This document shows positions 6,834-14,476 of a DNA stretch of 40,466 nucleotides, one piece after another. Both the position numbers and the translations under genes were made by a program. Origin of the DNA: Enterobacter vonholyi. Lineage in GTDB: Bacteria; Pseudomonadota; Gammaproteobacteria; Enterobacterales; Enterobacteriaceae. Under the pieces are notes generated by a model. The model made no database searches, was not told where the DNA came from, and worked only from the letters and a program-made list of their open reading frames with translations. The stretch covers positions 1 to 40,466 of the forward strand of contig NZ_VTUC01000017.1 in NCBI RefSeq assembly GCF_008364555.1. The letters are read 5' to 3'. Position 1 is the first letter of the stretch; each line of letters begins with the position of its first letter.

Positions 6834-8850
6834 CGGTCGCTTCAGCTATTCGAGCAGCACCACGAAAACCCGATACACCACAGCGCTGGTATCCTGGTCC
6901 GATCCGGATAACGCCTACGCTGACGCGATGGAGCCCGTATTTGAGCAGGCGCTGGTGGCACGTTACGGCTTTAATCAACTGGAGATCACGGCTATCGGAT
7001 GCACCCGGCAATCAGAAGCAAACCGAAAAGGCCGCTGGGGCATCCTCACCAACAATAAAGACCGTGTTGTTTCGTTCGATGTCGGCCTGGATGGAAACAT
7101 ACCACAGCCGGGCTACATCATCGCCGTGGCAGACGAACTGCTTTCCGGAAAGGTTATGGGCGGCCGCATCAGCGCCGTTAACGGTCGCGTTATCAAACTT
7201 GACCGCGTGGCAGATGCGGCGGCAGGTGATCGCCTTATTCTCAACCTACCTTCCGGAGCGTCGCAGAGCAGGACCATTCAGGCCGTGAACGGTGAATCAG
7301 TCACAGTCACCACGGCATACAGTGAGACGCCACAGGCCGAAGCTGTTTGGGTGGTGGAATCTGACGAGCTTTACGCTCAGCAGTACCGCGTTGTCAGCGT
7401 AAGCGATAACGATAATGGCACCTTCTCGATCACCGCTGCATGGCACGATCCGGATAAATATGCCCGTATCGATACTGGCGCAATTATCGACCAGCGGCCA
7501 ATAAGTGTAATACCTCCTGGTAATCAGTCACCGCCAGCTAACATCGTGATCAGCTCGTTTTCTGTGGTTCAGCAGAATATCAGCGTCGAAACGATGCGCG
7601 TCAGCTGGGACCAGGCGCAGAATGCTATCGCCTATGAGGGGCAGTGGCGCCGCAATGATGGAAACTGGGTGAACATGCCGCGCAGCTCCACCACGTCATT
7701 TGACGTCCCGGGGATTTATTCCGGTCGCTACCTGGTGCGCGTGCGCGCAATTAATGCCGCTGAAATTTCCTCAGGATGGGGATATTCAGAAGAGAAGATC
7801 CTGACCGGCAAAGTAGGTAATCCGCCTAAGCCAGTAGGATTCACGGCCACGGGCATTAACTGGGGGATCCGTCTGAACTGGGGTTTTCCGGCAAACACCG
7901 GCGATACCCTCAAAACAGAAATCCAGTACACGGCCAACAGTGACTTTTCAAATCCACTCTTGCTCTCAGATGTGCCTTATCCATCTGCGGAATACACCCA
8001 GCTCGGCCTTAAAGCAGGGCAGGAATTCTGGTACCGCGCGCAGCTGGTTGACAGAACGGGTAACGAGTCCGGGTATACCGACTGGATCAGGGGGATGTCT
8101 AACGATAACGCCGATGATTATCTGGGTGATATTGCAGACGATTTCCTTACCTCGGCCGACGGTGACCGCCTGACCAGCGATATTGATACCAGTCTTGAAG
8201 CTGCAATGCAGAACGCGCTGGCCAACCATGGAACCTTTGAACATCAATGGGCGCAATACGGAGAGGTACGTGCCGATATCCTGGTTGTGAAAACGACTAT
8301 TGCAGAGGTGGATAAGGCAATGGCCGAGCTATCAACGCAGGTACAGGCGCGGATAGAGGACGTCACTGCTTCACTGGAAGACAAACTTACAGCCGTCGTC
8401 GATGCCTCCGGTGCTTCTGCAATCTACACCCTCAAAACAGGCGTGAGGATAAACGGGATGATGTACAACGCCGGGATGTCGATTGCCGTGCTTGCTGAGG
8501 CCGGGAAGCCGGTAGTTACCCGTGTTGGTTTTAACGCTAATCAGTTCGTGCTGATGAGTGGCAGTAGTAATACGCAATATTCACCGTTCGCGGTGGTTAA
8601 TGGCCAGGTCTTTATCAGTTCAGGTTTTATTCAGGATGGGACTATCACCAATGCCAAAATCGGCAACTTTATCCAGTCCAACAATTACGTCCCAGGACAG
8701 GCCGGATGGAAACTGGACAAAGGGGGTTCCTGGGAAAACTACGGCAGTGACGGGCAGGGCGCAAGAAAGACCACGAACGTTACTGACAGCATCAGGGATG
8801 CGAACGGCGTCCTCCGCGTACAGATTGGTAAACTTACAGGGGTATTTTAA
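6812..8850 (+). pseudogene. 5'-truncated tail tip/host specificity protein J
   Basis: An open frame of about 680 codons matching the C-terminal half of lambda J-type central tip proteins. It begins at TRANVIDGRFSYSSS and has a J-type strand-rich region, then fibronectin III modules (around GQWRRNDGNWVN and GLKAGQEFWYRAQLVDR). A helical stretch (residues of about 480-560) and a C-terminal tip domain follow (RVGFNANQFVLMSG, FIQDGTITNAKIGNF). The N-terminal half is deleted and no native start remains; GTG codons at 6727 and 6730 are accidental. J normally sits at the tail tip and binds the receptor. Confidence 0.85.
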
Positions 8851-9152
8851 TGACGTGGGGCATTCAGACATGGGATGCCAATGGTAACCCGAATAATTAC
8901 GGTATTAAGCCAGTATCTGTGGTCGGACGTATTCAACTTTCTGAGGGGCAAAACTCCGGAAGCTGGTCGTTTACAATTCCGGCAGGAATGAAGGTCGGGT
9001 TTGTCGTTTCTCTGGATAGGGGAGCGGTCTCGGTGGGGCGCCGTATCGTCGCCAGCGGAAATACGATAACTCTTGGCGCGGCAAACAGCGTTGGGATTGG
9101 AAACTATCCAGCCTCTGAATGTGAGCTCGTAGTTTTTGTGGAGAAGGCATAA
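8850..9152 (+). CDS. Small phage tail-tip protein
   Basis: A 100-residue protein whose start overlaps the end of the J remnant (TAATG). It begins TWGIQTWDANG and is strand-rich, with Gly/Val-rich repeats. The WG-x-x-x-WDA-x-G motif recurs in the next protein (WGFAIWDATG), so the two may share a domain (DUF6453-like, by memory of lambdoid tail regions). It probably decorates the tail tip. The three genes J-8850-9152 overlap end to end and would be translated as a coupled unit. Confidence 0.65.
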   Translation: MTWGIQTWDANGNPNNYGIKPVSVVGRIQLSEGQNSGSWSFTIPAGMKVGFVVSLDRGAVSVGRRIVASGNTITLGAANSVGIGNYPASECELVVFVEKA

Positions 9153-9829
9153 TGGCAGATTATGGCGCACTGATAACTCTGGATAATGGAAATCCCTTTA
9201 TTACGCCACAGTCCACACCATTTTGTCTCTACAGGAAGGTAGTGGTTGACTCAGTAGCAAGCGGGGCATATCACGGTGCATCTGCAACAATAGCTCTGGA
9301 TGTTTCTTATCCGGCAATGGTTTTTTGCAAAACGAGTGATACTGCTCAGCCTACTATGGTTACTGCAGCCAGATCAGGAGGAAATATTCTTGTTGGATCG
9401 AGCAATGCCTATGCACAGTCACATACCTTAACGGCTTACATCTTTGCTATTTATCCTCAGACATTGCCCAAATGGGGATTTGCTATCTGGGATGCCACCG
9501 GGAAGCTGGTTCTGACAAACGAGAGTCGGATACTGAGTGACCTTGTGACTGTTGGGACGCCAGGAGCTACGACAGGTGGAATTAATATTGACGTCACTCT
9601 GCCTGGTAGTTATGCGGTGGCACCCGCTATTCTTGGCTCCCAGATCATCCAGAACAATAACACTAAACCACCCACTATTGTGAATATCACTGCCTACTCA
9701 GGATGTCGGTTTAATGGTTCATCAACCAGGATTAATGCGGCGCCTTCGACAACGGCTACCGGTTCTGCTGCGGGTGGGACTACGACTGGAATAGCTTTGA
9801 CGGCAATCAACACGACTGCATTCGATTAA
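9152..9829 (+). CDS. Phage tail-associated protein, DUF6453-like
   Basis: A 225-residue protein of unknown exact role. A first half reading ADYGALITLDNGNPFITPQS is followed by the WGFAIWDATGKLVL motif shared with the preceding gene. The C-terminal tail is Thr/Ala/Gly-rich. It starts inside the previous stop (TAATG). Proteins of this kind follow J in many lambdoid phages and are presumed to be tail-tip accessories. Its stop codon lies in a 35-bp palindrome. Confidence 0.65.
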   Translation: MADYGALITLDNGNPFITPQSTPFCLYRKVVVDSVASGAYHGASATIALDVSYPAMVFCKTSDTAQPTMVTAARSGGNILVGSSNAYAQSHTLTAYIFAIYPQTLPKWGFAIWDATGKLVLTNESRILSDLVTVGTPGATTGGINIDVTLPGSYAVAPAILGSQIIQNNNTKPPTIVNITAYSGCRFNGSSTRINAAPSTTATGSAAGGTTTGIALTAINTTAFD

Positions 9830-9857
9830 TTGATCGTTTAAAACGATCAATTAATCG
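9823..9857. repeat. 35-bp perfect palindrome (17-bp arms)
   Basis: CGATTAATTGATCGTTT (9823-9839) is followed by a single A and its exact reverse complement (9841-9857). The left arm includes the stop codon of the preceding gene. It lacks a T-run, so it is not a textbook terminator, though it could stop transcription in both directions or protect an mRNA end. Confidence 0.9.
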
Positions 9858-9937
9858 ATATTGATCTGCTCAATCTATTTTCATTAATTTTCCCGTCAGG
9901 TTAAGTTTCAAAGTACGAATTACCTCAGGGATAAAAA

Positions 9938-10177
9938 ATGAAAAAAATACTCGGTAGTTTGCTAATTGTCTGTCTTCTTTCTGCTTGCTCAGCAAACATC
10001 TTTGAGAAGCAGCTTCCTGTGTGTGAGGCTGTAACCCTTTTAGGTGGGCAGGAACAAACCGTACAGATATATGGTGTGCGACAAGTAGCAAACCAGGTTG
10101 AATACAAAGCTGGATATCCTTTCAGCTGGCGGTGGATAAGTAAAAACAACTTCACCAGGTCAACCTGTTTAAAATGA
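9938..10177 (+). CDS. cor: Cor-like phage superinfection-exclusion lipoprotein
   Basis: A 79-residue lipoprotein with a signal peptide and lipobox LLSAC-S (Cys18). The mature part contains IFEKQLPVCEAVT, VQIYGVRQ and the C-terminal YPFSWRWI motif. Small lipoproteins of this form, located between J and the tail-fibre gene, include Cor of phi80, N15 and HK022. Cor blocks the FhuA receptor and excludes T1, T5 and related phages. The gene has its own spacing and a dedicated terminator, so it is probably expressed in the lysogen. The Cor assignment rests on position and recalled motifs; another exclusion lipoprotein is possible. Confidence 0.6.
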   Translation: MKKILGSLLIVCLLSACSANIFEKQLPVCEAVTLLGGQEQTVQIYGVRQVANQVEYKAGYPFSWRWISKNNFTRSTCLK

Positions 10178-10184
10178 ACAACAC

Positions 10185-10210
10185 GAAAACCCGCTCCGAC
10201 GGGTTTTTTT
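10185..10210 (+). terminator. Rho-independent terminator after cor-like gene
   Basis: AAACCCG and CGGGTTT form the stem with a six-base loop, followed by TTTT. It isolates the lipoprotein gene from the tail-fibre gene that starts 25 nt later. Confidence 0.8.
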
Positions 10211-10234
10211 ATTATCTGAATTCAGGAGTCCTTT

Positions 10235-11458
10235 ATGTCGGCAGGTACCATCACCCTGACAAACGGGTCCGCTATTGTTGGCGGTTCTGGAACCTCATTC
10301 GCAACAGAACTCACCGCAGGTGACTTCATTGTTTCTACTGTGGGCGGAGTTCCGTATACGCTGCCAGTGAAAACAGTCGATAGTGACACGCAGCTCACGC
10401 TTGTCAGTAACTTCACCGGGCCAACGCAATCCGGCGCTGCATGGTCAGCCGTCCCCCGCGTGGCGCTGAACATGGTAACTGCCGCGCTGGTGGCGCAAAG
10501 TGCTGAAGCGCTGCGTGGACTGAATTACGACAAACAGAACTGGCAGCAGGTTTACTGCGCCGCTGGAAACATCACAGTGAAGCTGCCAGACGGCACTACC
10601 TTCAACGGCCCTTCATGGAAATATCTGTCTGACAATATGGCAACGAAGAGCGGCGGGGCCGTACCTGTTAACCAGGGCGGCACCGGTTCGACAACTGAAT
10701 CAGGCGCTCGCACAAACCTCGGTTTAGGAAACAGCGCAATCAGGGACGTCGGCGCAGCGGCGGGATCGGTCGCAGCCGGCGATGATTCGCGCTTAAATAC
10801 TGTCGATCAGAAAGCGGGAGGGAAAATTACGAGCCCAATTACAGTCCAGCCAGGGATTAACGGTAACCCCGGTTTTTCCGTCAATTCTGGGGATAATGGT
10901 GGCGGTGGATTGATGAATAATGGCATCAGCCTGGTCGTGGCCAGTGGCTATAACCCAAATACAGGTAATTACGTCAACCTCATCAAAGGTACCTGGTATA
11001 CAGGAGAATGGTCTTTCGGGGGAGCCCGTGGTGGCGGGGCTAATTTTGATAATGTCACACTAAACCTGAAAGGGTCTAATCAGGAAGGGATGGTCACCTG
11101 GGTTTTCCATTCCAATGGCGCTGCCACAGGCAATTGGGTAACGGCATCTGATGAGCGTATCAAAGAAAATGTAACGGTAATCGCTGATCCACTTATGAAA
11201 ATGCAGCAGCTTCGAGGCGTTGAATGGGACCGCCTCGACACTCCTGCGCATGGGTATGGCTTCATAGCTCAGGAAGTTGAGAAGGCTTTTCCTGACGCTG
11301 TGAAATCTTATGGGAAAACAACCTTACGAAATGGAACAGAGATTGAGGATGTAAAATCTGTTGATACGTTTGGTGTTGCCGCGGCTCTTCACCATGAGGC
11401 GATCCTTGCTTTAATGGTGAAAGTTGAAAACCTTGAGCGTCAACTAGGAATATCTTAA
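10235..11458 (+). CDS. Tail fibre, expressed form, with S74-type C-terminal chaperone
   Basis: A 407-residue fibre. Residues 1-160 form the constant part, a strand-rich head followed by VPVNQGGTGSTTESGARTNL, a motif common in phage side-tail fibres. From about residue 162 the sequence is encoded in the invertible segment. The variable part ends in an intramolecular chaperone of peptidase S74 type, with autocleavage expected at ASDERIKEN (about residue 304) and a C-terminal coiled coil. It determines host range. Its stop overlaps by two bases the stop of the silent alternative C-terminus on the other strand. Confidence 0.85.
   Translation: MSAGTITLTNGSAIVGGSGTSFATELTAGDFIVSTVGGVPYTLPVKTVDSDTQLTLVSNFTGPTQSGAAWSAVPRVALNMVTAALVAQSAEALRGLNYDKQNWQQVYCAAGNITVKLPDGTTFNGPSWKYLSDNMATKSGGAVPVNQGGTGSTTESGARTNLGLGNSAIRDVGAAAGSVAAGDDSRLNTVDQKAGGKITSPITVQPGINGNPGFSVNSGDNGGGGLMNNGISLVVASGYNPNTGNYVNLIKGTWYTGEWSFGGARGGGANFDNVTLNLKGSNQEGMVTWVFHSNGAATGNWVTASDERIKENVTVIADPLMKMQQLRGVEWDRLDTPAHGYGFIAQEVEKAFPDAVKSYGKTTLRNGTEIEDVKSVDTFGVAAALHHEAILALMVKVENLERQLGIS
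10707..10732 (+). other. Left crossover site for Din-family inversion
   Basis: CTCGCACAAACC-TC-GGTTTAGGAAAC fits the Din recombination-site pattern of AAACC/GGTTT half-sites around a two-base core (TC, 10719-10720). The 70-bp inverted homology with the other arm begins exactly at the core. Confidence 0.8.
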
Positions 11459-12164
11459 CGCGACCTGCCTTCGATTTTGTCGTTAAGTTCTTTAATGGCC
11501 TGGAGGCAAAGGGCGATAACACCTGCATATTCCACCGTATAGCTGCGCTTACTGTCATCTCTTTTTCTTGTCAGTTGCTGGGTGAATGTCACCTCACCAG
11601 CCTCATTAAATTCTTCAACTGACTCATACTGATCATGATCTTCAAATACTGACCCGACAGCCTCCGGCAGAACTTTGATGAGTTCCTGGGCAATAACCCC
11701 AGCAGATGGAAGACCGCTATCCTTCCAGTTGAATGTCACTCCACTTAAGCTCATTACTTTGTCGAGTGCGTTCTCGATGGCTTTGACATCGTCTTTTTTA
11801 TCCGCATCTGAAGTCTGTGTCAGTGATGCGCAGGTGATATTTCCAGGGGTAATAAATCTATCTCCCCGCATTGCGAAATATTTTTCTGTGCCGGGTTTGG
11901 CTGCCTGGGTTGTGACAAATACCAGATCACCATAATTTTCGCAGAAGGAGTAGGACATACTATCCAGAGAGCCCGGATACTTGAACGCAAACACTCCGAA
12001 ACTGCTGGACTGAGTAATGACATTTATTGAACCAGTGGCATTTAAAGCAGATGAAATCGTGCCTCCTGATTTTCCGTTCACCGTACCCAGCCGTGAATCA
12101 TCGCCGGCTGCGACCGATCCCGCCGCTGCGCCGACGTCCCTGATTGCGCTGTTTCCTAAACCGA
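10719..12164. repeat. Invertible tail-fibre segment (1446 bp)
   Basis: Seventy identical bases at 10719-10788 recur as reverse complement at 12095-12164. They begin at the core dinucleotide of each crossover site and extend inward. Inversion would join the constant fibre N-terminus in frame to the alternative C-terminus now encoded on the minus strand. This is a classic G/C/P-segment type host-range switch. Both C-terminal ends meet tail to tail at 11455-11458. Confidence 0.9.
11455..12164 (-). CDS. Silent alternative tail-fibre C-terminus
   Basis: On the minus strand the frame is open from the crossover core to the stop. It first repeats the shared GLGNSAIRDVGAAAGSVAAG and continues VNGKSGGTISSALN..., a different variable domain. 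It ends in another S74-type chaperone (TQTSDADKKDDV as the likely cleavage region, AGVIAQELIKVLPEAV) and a terminal helix. It has no start codon or promoter of its own, so it is expressed only after inversion. The S74 C-terminus differs from the expressed one, as expected when each fibre carries its own folding chaperone. Confidence 0.85.
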
Positions 12165-12176
12165 CGTTTTATAGAT
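12151..12176 (-). other. Right crossover site for Din-family inversion
   Basis: Read on the minus strand: ATCTATAAAACG-TC-GGTTTAGGAAAC. It has the same TC core and identical inner half-site as the left site. The outer half-site has AAACG instead of AAACC. Confidence 0.75.
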
Positions 12177-12241
12177 TGCTCTCGAGCGGCCTGGCCGATA
12201 ACTTCACCTGATTTTTTTGCAGAAATAACTGGGTGAAAAAT

Positions 12242-12799
12242 ATGCAAATTGGCTACGTAAGGGTGTCAACAAATGACCAAAACACGGATCTTCAGCGACA
12301 GGCACTCGAACGCTCAGGATGTGAACACATTTTCGAAGAAAAAATGAGCGGTACTGTGGCGAACCGGCCGGCGCTTAAAAAGCTTCTGAGAACGCTGAAT
12401 GAGGGCGATACGCTTGTGGTCTGGAAGCTAGATCGTCTTGGTCGTAGCATGCGTAATTTGGTACTGCTGGTGGATGAACTCCGTCAGCGTGGTATCCACT
12501 TTAAGAGCCTCACTGACAGCATTGATACATCCAGCCCAATGGGGCGTTTTATATTTCACATCATGTCAGCACTTGCGGAAATGGAAAGAGAGTTGATTGT
12601 GGAACGAACCCGGGCGGGATTGGCTGCGGCAAGAGAAAAAGGGCGAATAGGTGGGCGACGCCCAAAGTTGACCGAAGAGCAATGGGCTCAGGCTGGCAGA
12701 TTGATCGCAAATGGAGTGGATCGGAAGCAGGTGGCAATTATTTATGATGTAGCGGTATGCACTCTTTATAAGAAGTTTCCAGCTGATCAAACTACTTAG
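12242..12799 (+). CDS. Serine DNA invertase, Gin/Cin/Pin/Hin family
   Basis: A 185-residue site-specific invertase that flips the adjacent fibre segment. The catalytic serine is Ser9 in IGYVRVST. The conserved resolvase core is present (DTLVVWKLDRLGRSM, SLTDSIDTSSPMGRF, HIMSALAEMEREL, ERTRAGL). The C-terminal helix-turn-helix DNA-binding domain ends near YDVAVCTLYKKFP. Length and motifs are complete. Start at 12242 gives the family-standard N-terminus; a GTG at 12233 would add three residues. The family needs Fis bound at an enhancer, usually inside the invertase gene. It lies just outside the right crossover site and remains likely active. Confidence 0.95.
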   Translation: MQIGYVRVSTNDQNTDLQRQALERSGCEHIFEEKMSGTVANRPALKKLLRTLNEGDTLVVWKLDRLGRSMRNLVLLVDELRQRGIHFKSLTDSIDTSSPMGRFIFHIMSALAEMERELIVERTRAGLAAAREKGRIGGRRPKLTEEQWAQAGRLIANGVDRKQVAIIYDVAVCTLYKKFPADQTT

Positions 12800-12826
12800 T
12801 CGTGACAACTGTCACATAAAACCTTG

Positions 12827-12855
12827 TTGTTTCAGGGCTAATACCTCTCTAAGAT
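12827..12855 (+). promoter_or_regulatory. Sigma-70-like promoter for the 12879 gene
   Basis: TTGTTT (12827-12832) and TAAGAT (12850-12855) are spaced by 17 bp, about 24 nt upstream of the start codon. A GTGACAACTGTCAC dyad lies just upstream. Confidence 0.5.
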
Positions 12856-12878
12856 TGATTAAAAAGCGAGGTGTTAAA

Positions 12879-13235
12879 ATGAAAGTAAGCATAAGAAGTA
12901 TCCATAATCATGGGGATGCGAAAGAGGAATACGTTGTTTTAGATGTGAATGAAGACTGCAAATTACAATATTACATGTTGCAAGATACTACCTACACGAA
13001 TAACGGTAATATTTCTTCAAAACTGAGGCATTCTTATTGGTTGCCTTCTTATGATGCGAAAAAAGGTGATGAAATAATTATTAATACTCGGTCAGGTAAA
13101 AATCTGATACCAGTTAGAGAAAAAGGTGGGAAAAAATTCACCTTCTATTGGGGGTTAAATTCGGCGGTTTGGAATGATGAAGGGGATTGTGCTGTCTTAT
13201 TTGAGATAAATACTTGGAAGTCAAAGGGCGTATAA
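12879..13235 (+). CDS. Unknown AT-rich prophage moron, possibly lamin-tail-domain-like
   Basis: A 118-residue protein of unknown function. The order of motifs resembles the beta-sandwich lamin tail domain (LTD): EEYVVLDVNEDCKLQYYMLQD, a KKGDEIIINT turn, and WNDEGDCAVLFEIN near the end. That is only pattern recognition. The start at 12879 follows a GCGAGG ribosome-binding site; an in-frame ATG 24 nt upstream is less likely. The gene has its own promoter-like element and two terminators downstream, and its base composition differs from the tail genes, all typical of a lysogen-expressed cargo gene. Confidence 0.6.
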   Translation: MKVSIRSIHNHGDAKEEYVVLDVNEDCKLQYYMLQDTTYTNNGNISSKLRHSYWLPSYDAKKGDEIIINTRSGKNLIPVREKGGKKFTFYWGLNSAVWNDEGDCAVLFEINTWKSKGV

Positions 13236-13266
13236 TTATTATGGGCCTATACGATTTTATCGTTGT

Positions 13267-13288
13267 CGGGGGTTATTCCCCCATTTTT
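13267..13288 (+). terminator. Hairpin terminator
   Basis: GGGGG TTATT CCCCC followed by ATTTTT, directly after the moron gene. Confidence 0.6.
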
Positions 13289-13314
13289 CCCTAATGATTC
13301 CCCGTATAAATTTT

Positions 13315-13361
13315 AAACATTGAAAACCAGCCGTAAGAGGCTGGTTTTCAATGTTTTTTTT
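13315..13361 (+). terminator. Very strong intrinsic terminator (18-bp stem)
   Basis: AAACATTGAAAACCAGCC (13315-13332) pairs perfectly with GGCTGGTTTTCAATGTTT (13339-13356) around a six-base loop and is followed by more T. It marks the right end of the tail-fibre/moron transcription block. Confidence 0.9.
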
Positions 13362-13404
13362 GGTCGGCACGAGAGGGTTTGAACCTCCGCCCCCCCCATG
13401 ACGG
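13361..13404 (-). pseudogene. 3' half of a tRNA-Pro gene (att-like scar)
   Basis: On the minus strand this 44-nt piece reads through the 3' anticodon side, the T-arm GGAGGTTCAAACCCTC and the acceptor TCGTGCCG-ACCA. It corresponds to the 3' half of E. coli tRNA-Pro of proL type. The anticodon/variable part is altered to an uninterrupted run of eight G, and the 5' half is absent, so it cannot make a tRNA. Such 3' halves are typical attachment-site cores of integrative elements. Confidence 0.75.
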
Positions 13405-13408
13405 ATAA

Positions 13409-13849
13409 CTATGGATTTTTCAGTAGTAGTTCATGAGCTTTAGATAACCTTCCTTCGATGGCTTTATATCTCGTGCCAGCCATCACCCCTTCACCCAATT
13501 GAAGCCCATTTTCATTATAGAACTTTCTAATCGAGCTAATGTATTTCTCAATAATTTCTATTTCTAAAGAATAGTTTTTGTCCTTCCTAGCTAAAATTGC
13601 TACTCTCTCAAAGTAAAATGGGGCAGCCACTAAGCCAACTAAATCCATTTTTTTTAGCTCGGATTCGCAGCAACGCATCATCGTGTGCAAATCATTTTTA
13701 TGTGTTTGAGCTAAGTTGTAAGTCTCTGTTCCATCGACAAGAAGCTCTCCGTTTGTACTTTCGGTCAAAAGCTGGCCGCTGGATTTTCCGAGGAAAGCAA
13801 ATTCGTCATCAAAAGCCTTATCAAAAAAATCTTTATGGAACAAACCCAT
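13409..13849 (-). CDS. Unknown AT-rich protein at prophage end
   Basis: A 146-residue soluble protein of unknown function, beginning MGLFHKDFFDKAFDDEFAFLGK. It is predominantly helical by composition, with a middle stretch MRCCESELKKMDLVGLVAAPFYFERVA and a C-terminal helix KAHELLLKNP. It is oriented opposite to the phage late genes and sits between the tRNA-Pro scar and the icd junction, the usual position for superinfection-immunity or host-benefit genes. No catalytic motif is visible. Confidence 0.55.
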   Translation of the reverse strand: MGLFHKDFFDKAFDDEFAFLGKSSGQLLTESTNGELLVDGTETYNLAQTHKNDLHTMMRCCESELKKMDLVGLVAAPFYFERVAILARKDKNYSLEIEIIEKYISSIRKFYNENGLQLGEGVMAGTRYKAIEGRLSKAHELLLKNP

Positions 13850-14228
13850 AACTTATCACTCGATATGAATAAATATTAAGTATTTATAGATCATCTTCTA
13901 CGTAAAATGAATGGTATCTTCGCTAAAACCTTCGCCATTGTGACCTTTCGATAACCGTAAGTCATTGATTAATTTTATGTGAAAATTACGGTTTAGTGGC
14001 GAAAAATTAATGTATGCATTTGATTATTATGGATAACATGAGTGATTTAAAAACACCTTTGATTTAGCGTACTCAAGAGGAAGATAATTTCTTCAACTGA
14101 AAAATGGTTATCAAAACCCAAAAATAATTAAATACAATCAACTGGTTAGCCTGCGGCTAAAAATGTGTGACGAGAGCATCATTTCTGATGTTTTTACTTA
14201 AAAATCAATGCATCATGATTGAATTCAT
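13850..14228. other. AT-rich gene-free prophage end with long dyad
   Basis: No convincing coding region. A spaced inverted repeat is visible: TTCGCCA (13931-13937) with TGGCGAA (13997-14003), enclosing AACCGTAA (13953-13960) with TTACGGTT (13986-13993). Arm-type integrase or Xis sites could lie here, because the phage attachment core is the following icd fragment, but I cannot define them. Confidence 0.4.
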
Positions 14229-14399
14229 GAAATACTGCTGCGTCATATGGAATGGTTCGAAGCCGCAGACCTGATCGTTAAAGGTATGGAAGGCGCGATC
14301 AACGCGAAAACCGTAACTTACGATTTCGAACGTCTGATGGAAGGCGCTAAGCTGCTGAAATGCTCAGAGTTTGGCGACGCGATTATCGCGAACATGTAA
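14229..14399 (+). pseudogene. icd: 3' end of isocitrate dehydrogenase gene (prophage attachment scar)
   Basis: Fifty-six codons and a stop encode the C-terminus of NADP isocitrate dehydrogenase: [20 protein letters not shown], then [13 protein letters not shown] and [15 protein letters not shown]. No upstream part of icd is present, so this is the displaced 3' fragment left when a phage 21/e14-type element integrates in icd and supplies its own 3' end to the functional copy. It is equivalent to icdC in E. coli K-12. It fixes the right boundary of the prophage near 14,229; the intact icd should lie beyond the left edge. Confidence 0.92.
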
Positions 14400-14421
14400 T
14401 CCAGATTCTGGGTTAAACAAG

Positions 14422-14452
14422 AGCGGGGGCCTGAGGGTTCCCGTTTTTTTTG
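14422..14452 (+). terminator. Original icd terminator
   Basis: CGGGGGCC and GGTTCCCG form a G-C-rich stem followed by eight T, immediately after the icd fragment. Confidence 0.7.
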
Positions 14453-14476
14453 CCTCTGCCTGCGGGAGACAACACG

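Noticed and set aside
11455..12081. Minus-strand fibre module as an independent gene with a GTG start
   Set aside because: No promoter or ribosome-binding site; the frame runs to the crossover core and makes sense only after inversion.
13361..13404. Functional tRNA-Pro gene
   Set aside because: Only the 3' half is present, the anticodon side is a G-run and there is no 5' acceptor or D-arm.
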